A DNA stretch of 26,268 nucleotides. Source: SH-MAG3 sp035461245 (lineage in GTDB: Bacteria > Gemmatimonadota > Gemmatimonadetes > Longimicrobiales > RSA9). This document shows positions 15,253 to 21,916 of this stretch, piece by piece (the stretch's first letter is position 1; each line of letters starts with the position of its first letter). Where the stretch lies: positions 1-26,268 of the forward strand of contig DATHVP010000093.1 of the NCBI GenBank assembly GCA_035461245.1, in the 5' to 3' direction. The notes beneath the pieces were generated by a model. It saw only the letters and a program-made list of their open reading frames with translations. It was not told the DNA's origin and searched no databases. The translations under genes and the position numbers were made by a program.

Positions 15253-18113
15253 TGGTCCGCCTCCTGACTGCCGTGCTGTGCCTGATGGCCGTGGCTCTGC
15301 CGGCGGCTGCGCAGCAGCAACCCCCGGCCCAGGACACGGCGCGGACGCCCGAACAGCGGGCGCTCGACCGGCTGCGTGCGCTGGGCGGCGTGTCAGAGCC
15401 GGACTCGCTGCGCGGGCCGGTGGACACGACGCGTGTACAGCGCGTCCGCGTGGAGACGCCAGCCCCGGCCGGCATCCAGCGGGACTCCATCATGGCGCTG
15501 CTGCTGGGCATTCCCGACTACATCGCCACCGAGTACCAGGGCGATACTGCCCGATTTGAGACGGATATCAATCGGCTGGAACTGCGCGGCAGCCCGCAGG
15601 TGGCCCGGGAGGGACTGCAGCTCCAGGCGGATTCGCTCATCGTGTATGACGAGCGAGTCTCCCGGGCGTGCGGCTACGGCCAGCCGGTGCTGCACGCCCC
15701 CGGCATGACGAACCCGCTGGTGAGCGACACGGTCTGCTTTGACGTGGAACGACAGGTCGGCTATGCCCGAGGCGCGCAGACCACGGTGACGGAAGGCGCA
15801 ACGTGGAACATGCGCGGTGAGGTATGCGCACATGCTGACGACTTCTACTGCCACCAGGTCGTATTCACCGACTGCGATCTGCCATGGCCGCACGTCCACT
15901 ACCATTTCGGCGCCCGTGAAGTCAAGGTCGTCCGCGAGAACGTGCTGGTGGCAAGAGGCGTTACTCTCAACTTCGCGGACGTGCCCGTGTTCTGGCTGCC
16001 GTTCATGGTGCAGAGTCTGGCGGACGGCCGGCGCAGCGGCATCCTCATGCCGCGGTTCGGTATCAACGACATCGCCCGGACCAGTGCACGATACAGTCGG
16101 CGTATCGAGGATGTCGGGATGTTCTGGGCGATCAACGACTATGCCGGTGCGGAGCTGGCCCTGGACTGGTTTTCCGACAACTGGACGGCCCTGCGCGGCA
16201 GCCTCGACTACAACATACCGCAGCGCTTTCTGCGGGGCGGCGTCACGTACCGATATTTCTGGCCGGATGAAGGCGGCCGCCAGTTCACGCTCTCCTCGCA
16301 GAACAGCTGGCAGATGGATGAGCGGACGTCCCTGAACCTGCAGGCCAACTACAGCACGTCCACGCGCTTCGTGCAGGAACGCTCATTCGATCCGCAGGAG
16401 CTGAACCGGAGCATCGACTCGAACCTGTCGGTGCGCCGGCGCTTCGACTGGGCGAACGTATCAGCCGGGGCGAGCCGGCGTCAGCAGATCAGCGACAACA
16501 CCACCCGCTGGTTGCTGCCGAGCGTGGACCTGTCCTTCTCGCCGGTCACGCTGTTCGAAGCGATGCCTGGCGAGGACCGGTGGTACAGCAATGCGACGCT
16601 CCAGGCGGGCAGCAATGTCCGGGTGGAGCAACTGGATGTGGGCGCCGAGAACCTGAACCCCGGGGCGCAGAGCACGCGCACCGTAGTGTCCGGCGCCAAT
16701 GCGGGGCTCAACCTGGGCCGGCTGTCATTGAGCCAGCGGTTCGATTTCCGGGACGAGCAGCGTGAGGAGCGCCTGCTGCCGGGCGATTCGGTGCCGTCCC
16801 GGGACGCGTTTGCGGAGCAGCGGGGACGCTGGAGTTCAAGTGTCAGTTTCCAGCAGCGGCTCATCGGCACCAGCACGCTGACGCCGAGCGTGACGTTTGC
16901 CGGCGAGTTCCTGCGCGGCGACGAGTCCGACGACGCACTCATACACGCCCCCACGCGCGTGGATTTCGGCGCAGGCATACGCACCGAGATTTTCGGGTTC
17001 TGGGGCGGCGTCGGCCCGTTTGACCGCATGCGGCACCGGCTCTCACCGGGTGTTTCGTATTCCTATTCGCCCGCGGTGCGTGCTGATTCACTGCAGGAGC
17101 GCATCTTTTCGGCGCGCAGTGCGTCGGAGCGCAACACCATCTCGCTGAGCCTGTCGCAGACGTTCGAGGCACGGTACCGGGCAGAACAGGATGAGACCCT
17201 GACTCCTGCCGCGGCGCCTGGCGCCGGTGCGGAGCCCGGCGAGGAGGGGGCGGCGGCTGCGGGCGGGGAGGCCGGAACGCCCCCGGCCGGGCCCGGCGAA
17301 CCGCGGCGCGTGGAGCGGGCGCGCACGGTCACGCTGCTGGCCATCAACACTGATGCCATCATGTATGATTTCGTACGGGCCCGGCAGGAGGGGGAGGGTC
17401 TGAGGACGACGCAGATTGGCAACAGCCTGCGCTCGGAACTGTTGCAGGGCTTTGAGTTGCGCGTCATGCATGACCTGTTCCGGCAGCAGCCGGGCACCGG
17501 CGCCGATGGCGAACCCGTGCCGGGTGGCGGCGGGCGGGTGTTCGCGCCCCACCTGAGCAACGTGAACGCGTCGTTCACCATCAACGGGGACTCGTGGCTG
17601 TTCCGCTTCCTGCGCCTGGGCCGCGGCGGGACGCCGGCCACCACGGGCGGTGCGCCGCTGCAGGAAGGCGACCCGAATGTGGGCGGGCCGGCGGTGGACC
17701 GTACGCAGACGGAGTTCGGCATGGTCGGCACCGGCCGCCGGACGGGGACGAGCGGTGCCGCCAGCGGGCCGGTAGGTTCATGGAGCGCGAGCCTGGATTA
17801 TTCGCTGACCCGGCCGCGGGATCCCCGTCCCGATCAGGACAACCAGATGCTGCGGGGTCGCGTACAGTACCAGCCAACGGAGCACTGGAGCATGCACTGG
17901 AGCACCAGTTACCGGTTTGGCGGGACCGGCTTCACGGACCATGTCATGACGTTGACGCGACGGCTCCACGACTGGGACGCGAACTTCGACTTCGTACGGG
18001 CGCAGAACGGTAACTTCAGCTTCCAGTTCCGGGTGCACCTGCGGGCGAACCCGGATGTCAAGGTGGATTACTCGCAGAGCGACGTGCCGGCGGTGCGCGA
18101 GCGGGCATTCTGA
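15252..18113 (+). CDS. lptD: LPS-assembly outer-membrane protein LptD (OstA/Imp)
   Basis: LptD is the outer-membrane beta-barrel that, with LptE, inserts lipopolysaccharide into the outer leaflet. The 953-residue precursor has a signal peptide (cleavage near AAAQ, about 21), an OstA-like beta-jellyroll domain, then the very conserved LptD signature (VPVFWLPFMVQ...RRSGILMPRFG) and a long barrel of alternating strands. Five cysteines (C140, C162, C192, C200, C208) cluster before the barrel and none lie in it. A Gly/Ala/Glu/Pro-rich insert occupies about residues 652-690. It is last in the envelope cluster and is followed by a strong hairpin. LptE was not seen. Confidence 0.9.
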   Translation: MVRLLTAVLCLMAVALPAAAQQQPPAQDTARTPEQRALDRLRALGGVSEPDSLRGPVDTTRVQRVRVETPAPAGIQRDSIMALLLGIPDYIATEYQGDTARFETDINRLELRGSPQVAREGLQLQADSLIVYDERVSRACGYGQPVLHAPGMTNPLVSDTVCFDVERQVGYARGAQTTVTEGATWNMRGEVCAHADDFYCHQVVFTDCDLPWPHVHYHFGAREVKVVRENVLVARGVTLNFADVPVFWLPFMVQSLADGRRSGILMPRFGINDIARTSARYSRRIEDVGMFWAINDYAGAELALDWFSDNWTALRGSLDYNIPQRFLRGGVTYRYFWPDEGGRQFTLSSQNSWQMDERTSLNLQANYSTSTRFVQERSFDPQELNRSIDSNLSVRRRFDWANVSAGASRRQQISDNTTRWLLPSVDLSFSPVTLFEAMPGEDRWYSNATLQAGSNVRVEQLDVGAENLNPGAQSTRTVVSGANAGLNLGRLSLSQRFDFRDEQREERLLPGDSVPSRDAFAEQRGRWSSSVSFQQRLIGTSTLTPSVTFAGEFLRGDESDDALIHAPTRVDFGAGIRTEIFGFWGGVGPFDRMRHRLSPGVSYSYSPAVRADSLQERIFSARSASERNTISLSLSQTFEARYRAEQDETLTPAAAPGAGAEPGEEGAAAAGGEAGTPPAGPGEPRRVERARTVTLLAINTDAIMYDFVRARQEGEGLRTTQIGNSLRSELLQGFELRVMHDLFRQQPGTGADGEPVPGGGGRVFAPHLSNVNASFTINGDSWLFRFLRLGRGGTPATTGGAPLQEGDPNVGGPAVDRTQTEFGMVGTGRRTGTSGAASGPVGSWSASLDYSLTRPRDPRPDQDNQMLRGRVQYQPTEHWSMHWSTSYRFGGTGFTDHVMTLTRRLHDWDANFDFVRAQNGNFSFQFRVHLRANPDVKVDYSQSDVPAVRERAF

Positions 18114-18134
18114 GTCCTGAGCAAAGCGGTGACT

Positions 18135-18176
18135 GACGGGCCCGGGGGTACGCTTGTCGCGTCCTCCGGGCCCGTC
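18135..18176 (+). terminator. 14-bp hairpin ending the envelope gene cluster
   Basis: The arms at 18135-18148 (GACGGGCCCGGGGG) and 18163-18176 pair over 14 positions with one G-U, around a 14-nt loop. It lies 21 bp after the lptD stop. The tail TATCTTGG is T-containing but short. The hutH -35 sits in the loop and the -10 directly after the 3' arm, so terminator and promoter occupy the same DNA. Confidence 0.6.
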
Positions 18177-18182
18177 TATCTT
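18154..18182 (+). promoter_or_regulatory. Predicted hutH promoter, leaderless
   Basis: TTGTCG (18154-18159), 17 nt, TATCTT (18177-18182), 8 nt, ATG. Initiation about 7-9 nt after the -10 would place the transcript start at or next to the start codon, and there is no Shine-Dalgarno sequence before hutH. The hairpin overlapping it may make activity depend on upstream readthrough. Confidence 0.6.
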
Positions 18183-18190
18183 GGCGTCCC

Positions 18191-19720
18191 ATGAGCGAGA
18201 CCATACCGATCCGCGGGGGGCTCAGCCTCGAGGACGTCGAACGGATCGCCCGGGACGGTGCCGCGCGCGTCGTCCTTGACCCGGACTCGAGGGCGCGGGT
18301 CCGTGCCGCCCGTGAGCTGGTGGACACGGTGGTGCGGGAGGAACGGGTGGTTTACGGCATCACCACCGGCTTCGGCGCCCTGTCCGAGGTCGTCATTCCG
18401 CCTCACCGCATCCGGGAACTGCAGGCCAACCTGATCCGCAGTCACGCCGCCGGCGTGGGCGAGCCCCTGGGCGAGGCCGAGACCCGGGCTATCATGCTGC
18501 TGCGCGCCAATGTGCTGGCCATTGGCCGGTCGGGCGTAAGGGAACAGGTCATAGAACTACTGCTGGAATGCCTGAACCGCGGTGTGCACCCGGAGATCCC
18601 CGGCCGCGGCAGTGTCGGCGCGTCCGGCGATCTGGCGCCGCTCTCGCACCTGGCCCTGGTGCTCATGGGCGAGGGCGTTGCGATTTACGGGGGCGAGCGC
18701 ATGGCTGGCGGTGCGGCGCTGGCAGCGGCGGGGCTGACGCCGGTGGTTCTGGAGGCAAAGGAAGGGCTGGCGCTGAACAATGGCACCCAGGTCCTCACGG
18801 GGCTGGGCGTACTGGCGCTGCTCAGGGCGGAGCGTGTGCTGGAGACGCTGGAAGTGGCAGGCGCAATGAGCCTGGAGGCCCTGCGCGGCACGCCGGACGC
18901 CTTCGATCCGCAGTTGCATCAGGCGCGGCCCCAGCGCGGTCAGCTTACCAGTGCTGCCCGTCTGCGGGCACTGCTGGCGGGCTCGGAGATCCGGGAGTCG
19001 CACCGCCACGGTGATCCACGGGTACAGGACGCGTACTCCCTCCGTTGCATGCCGCAGGTCCACGGCGCGGCCCGACAGGCGCTGGGATTCATACGGGAAG
19101 TCCTGGAGGTGGAGGTCAACAGTGTTACAGACAATCCGCTGATCTTCGTGGAGACGGGCCAGGTCATCAGTGGTGGGAACTTCCACGGGCAGCCGGTGGC
19201 GCAGGTGCTGGACCTGCTGTCCATCGCCTGCGCGGACCTGGGCTCCATAGCGGAACGGCGCATGGCGCGGCTGGTGGACCCGGCGTTGTCCGGTCTGCCA
19301 GCGTTCCTGACGCCCGACGCGGGTGTCAATTCGGGCCTGATGATGGCTCAGATCGTGGCGGCTTCGCTGGTCACTGACCTGCGCCTGTGCGCCCAGCCGG
19401 CGAGTGTGGACAGCGTGCCGACGGACGCCAACAAGGAAGACCACGTTTCCATGGGCGTTGCGGCGGCGCGCAAGGCGCTGGAGGCGGCGGGACTGCTGGA
19501 AACCATGGCGGCTCTCGAACTTCTGACCGCGGCGCAGGCCCTGGAGTTTCTCCGGCCACTGCGGCCCGGGCGTGGTGTGGAGCGCGCCTATACGGCGGTG
19601 CGGCAGCATGTGCGCCCGCTGCAGGCGGACCGTGTCCTGGCCGACGACATCCGTGCTCTGGAGGCCCTGGTCCGTGACGGCGTGTTCTCAGACATCTGGC
19701 AGACGCTGCCCCCTGCATGA
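18191..19720 (+). CDS. hutH: Histidine ammonia-lyase
   Basis: HutH deaminates L-histidine to urocanate, the first step of histidine catabolism. The 509-residue product has the family length. The MIO-forming triad Ala144-Ser145-Gly146 is visible in GSVGASGDLAPLSHLAL, and other signatures include VYGITTGFGAL near the N terminus and VTDNPLIF in the middle. It starts at the ATG of a predicted leaderless promoter and overlaps hutI by 4 bp. The sequence around the active site fits HAL rather than phenylalanine or tyrosine ammonia-lyase, and the hutI neighbour supports that. Confidence 0.96.
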   Translation: MSETIPIRGGLSLEDVERIARDGAARVVLDPDSRARVRAARELVDTVVREERVVYGITTGFGALSEVVIPPHRIRELQANLIRSHAAGVGEPLGEAETRAIMLLRANVLAIGRSGVREQVIELLLECLNRGVHPEIPGRGSVGASGDLAPLSHLALVLMGEGVAIYGGERMAGGAALAAAGLTPVVLEAKEGLALNNGTQVLTGLGVLALLRAERVLETLEVAGAMSLEALRGTPDAFDPQLHQARPQRGQLTSAARLRALLAGSEIRESHRHGDPRVQDAYSLRCMPQVHGAARQALGFIREVLEVEVNSVTDNPLIFVETGQVISGGNFHGQPVAQVLDLLSIACADLGSIAERRMARLVDPALSGLPAFLTPDAGVNSGLMMAQIVAASLVTDLRLCAQPASVDSVPTDANKEDHVSMGVAAARKALEAAGLLETMAALELLTAAQALEFLRPLRPGRGVERAYTAVRQHVRPLQADRVLADDIRALEALVRDGVFSDIWQTLPPA

Positions 19721-20940
19721 ACGCATTCCTGTTCACCGGTGCCGCTGAAATCGTCACGGCGACAGGTGGCCCCGACAACCAGGTCCGCAGGGGGTCCGCA
19801 GTTCTGGTCGAGGACGGTATCGTCACAGCGGTCGGAGCCAGTGCTGAGATCGCTGCCGGCCGGGACGACATCACGCCCGTAGTGTGCGACGGCTGTCTCA
19901 TCACCCCCGGGTTCGTGGACTCCCACACCCATGCCGTGTTTGGCGGCTGGCGGGCGGCGGAGTACGCGCTGCGCAGCCAGGGGGTGCCGTATATGGAGAT
20001 CGCGCGAAGGGGTGGGGGCATCAATGCGTCCGTGCGGGACATCCGGAGCCGCTCGGAAGACGAACTGGTTGAACTGACGCGCACCCGGCTCGAGCTGTTG
20101 CTGATGAACGGTACGACCACGGTGGAGGTAAAGAGCGGGTACGGCCTGGACACGGAAAGCGAGCTGAAGCAGCTGCGTGTGGTGCGACGCCTCCAGGGAG
20201 AAGTGCAGCAGGACCTGGTCCCCACCTTCCTGGGCGCCCACGAGTTCCCACCGGAATACCGGTATGACCGGGAACGGTACGTGGACCTGCTGGTGGATGA
20301 GATGATCCCCGCTGTCGCAGATGAAGGCCTCGCCGTGTTCTGCGACGTGTTCATGGAACCCGGCGTCTTCACCGCCAGCCAGACGCGCCGGGTGCTGGAA
20401 GCCGGCCTGCAGCACGGCCTCACCCCGAAACTGCATGCCGATGAGCTGGAGAACTCGGGCGCGGCGGAGCTGGCGGTGGAGATGGGCGCTGCTTCGGCCG
20501 ATCACCTGGGCGCCATCAGTGACACCGGCATCAGCGCGCTGGCGAGGTCCGGTACCGTGGCCACGCTGCTGCCCGCCACGTTGCTGTTCCTTGGAAAACG
20601 ACGCTATGCGCCGGCTCGCCGGCTGATGGATGCCGGCGCCACCGTCGCCCTGGCCACCGACTTCAATCCCGGCTCCTCACCCACGCCCAGCATGCCGCTG
20701 GTCCTGACACTGGCATGCTCGCTCATGGGGATGGACCCGCTGGAGGCGATCGTCGCTGCCACTGCGGGAGGGGCCCGGGCCCTGCGCCTTGCCGATGGGA
20801 CCGGCACCCTGCGGCCCGGCGCTCCCGCTGACCTGCTGGTGTGGGACATGGAGGACCACCGGGAGCTGCCCTATCGCTTCGGCGCGGCACCACTGCGCAG
20901 TGTGTGGAAGCGTGGTGTCCAGGTGTATTCACGCTTGTGA
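19717..20940 (+). CDS. hutI: Imidazolonepropionase
   Basis: HutI hydrolyses 4-imidazolone-5-propionate to N-formimino-L-glutamate, the third step of histidine breakdown. The 407-residue amidohydrolase shows the metal-binding H70-T-H72 in VDSHTHAVFGG, the substrate-binding VEVKSGYGLD, H240 in HADELENSG and the conserved D315 in ATDFNPGSSPT. The start overlaps the hutH stop (ATGA), so translation is probably coupled; no separate Shine-Dalgarno site is evident. Its stop codon is part of the -35 of the next gene's promoter. The enzyme supplying its substrate, urocanase, is not in this window. Confidence 0.96.
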   Translation: MNAFLFTGAAEIVTATGGPDNQVRRGSAVLVEDGIVTAVGASAEIAAGRDDITPVVCDGCLITPGFVDSHTHAVFGGWRAAEYALRSQGVPYMEIARRGGGINASVRDIRSRSEDELVELTRTRLELLLMNGTTTVEVKSGYGLDTESELKQLRVVRRLQGEVQQDLVPTFLGAHEFPPEYRYDRERYVDLLVDEMIPAVADEGLAVFCDVFMEPGVFTASQTRRVLEAGLQHGLTPKLHADELENSGAAELAVEMGAASADHLGAISDTGISALARSGTVATLLPATLLFLGKRRYAPARRLMDAGATVALATDFNPGSSPTPSMPLVLTLACSLMGMDPLEAIVAATAGGARALRLADGTGTLRPGAPADLLVWDMEDHRELPYRFGAAPLRSVWKRGVQVYSRL

Positions 20941-20963
20941 CCCCGGTTACGTGCCTGTATCTT
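20935..20963 (+). promoter_or_regulatory. Predicted formiminotransferase promoter, leaderless
   Basis: TTGTGA (20935-20940, including the hutI stop), 17 nt, TATCTT (20958-20963), 8 nt, ATG. The hexamer, spacer and ATG distance are the same as at hutH. No ribosome-binding site precedes the ATG. Confidence 0.6.
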
Positions 20964-20971
20964 CGATCCTC

Positions 20972-21916
20972 ATGAGCCCGGCCCGGCTGCTGGAGGCCGT
21001 GCCGAACTTCAGCGAGGGACGCGACCCGACGGTGGTCGATGCCATCGTCGCAGCCGTACGCGGCGCTGGTGCGCACGTCCTCGACTGGTCAGCGGACGTC
21101 GATCACCATCGTTCAGTCGTCACCATTGTCGGTGAACCGGCCACGGTCGAAGAGGCCACCGTCGCCGCGGCACGCGTGGCCCGGGATCGCATTGATCTGA
21201 CACGGCATCATGGCGTGCATCCCAGGGTCGGCGCTCTGGACGTGCTGCCGTTCGTGCCACTGGCCGGTCTCAGCCTCGCAGATGCCCGGCAGAGCGCTCG
21301 CCGGGTCGGCGACCGGCTCGCGGCAGAACTCGGACTGCCAGTCTACTTCTATGGCGCTGCATCCGAGCCGCCTGGCCGGCCACTGGCCGTGCTTCGCCGG
21401 GGTGGCTTCGAGACGCTGCAGGCTTCATGGCCTCCGGACCGGAGGCCTGACCTGCTGCCCCGGGAATGGCTGCATGCGGGTGCGCATCCCACAGCCGGAG
21501 TGACATGCGTGGGAGCCCGTGAACTGCTGCTGGCGTGGAACGTGATCGTGTCGGGCATGGATCACGCCGCCGCTGTCACAGTTGCTCGCAACATTCGGGA
21601 GACCTCGGGCGGCATGCAGGGTGTGCGCGCCCTTGCGCTGGACCTGCCGGAGTCGGGCCGTCTGCAGATTTCGATGAATGTCGAAAACGTCGATCAGGCA
21701 CGTCCCATGGACGTGTTCCGCGCCGTCGAAGCGCAGGTCGCGGCTGCCGGCGGCACCATCGAGGAGACGGAAGTCATCGGCATGGTCCCCGATGAGCTGG
21801 TCCTGGCCGCGGCAGAGGATCGGCTGAAGCTTGCACCACAGACGACGTCGCGACTGCTGTCCCGGCGTCTGCTGCACCTGATTACAGCACAACCCGAGTC
21901 GCCACCGGAAGCATGA
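20972..21916 (+). CDS. ftcD: Glutamate formimidoyltransferase (single-domain FTCD)
   Basis: This enzyme transfers the formimino group of N-formiminoglutamate to tetrahydrofolate, releasing glutamate and 5-formimino-THF. The 314-residue product carries only the two formiminotransferase subdomains. Signatures are EAVPNFSEGRD near the N terminus, DHHRSVVTIVG, GVHPRVGALDVLPFVPL and SMNVENVDQ; the cyclodeaminase domain of the animal bifunctional enzyme is absent. The frame extends upstream into hutI, but homology begins at the ATG at 20972, which also has the leaderless promoter spacing. It follows hutHI by 31 bp and overlaps the TPR gene by 4 bp. The protein name is firm; the symbol follows the animal enzyme. 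Confidence 0.93.
   Translation: MSPARLLEAVPNFSEGRDPTVVDAIVAAVRGAGAHVLDWSADVDHHRSVVTIVGEPATVEEATVAAARVARDRIDLTRHHGVHPRVGALDVLPFVPLAGLSLADARQSARRVGDRLAAELGLPVYFYGAASEPPGRPLAVLRRGGFETLQASWPPDRRPDLLPREWLHAGAHPTAGVTCVGARELLLAWNVIVSGMDHAAAVTVARNIRETSGGMQGVRALALDLPESGRLQISMNVENVDQARPMDVFRAVEAQVAAAGGTIEETEVIGMVPDELVLAAAEDRLKLAPQTTSRLLSRRLLHLITAQPESPPEA

Noticed and set aside
20789..20971. Upstream extension of the formiminotransferase into hutI
   Set aside because: No homology before the ATG at 20972, and the promoter lies within the extension.
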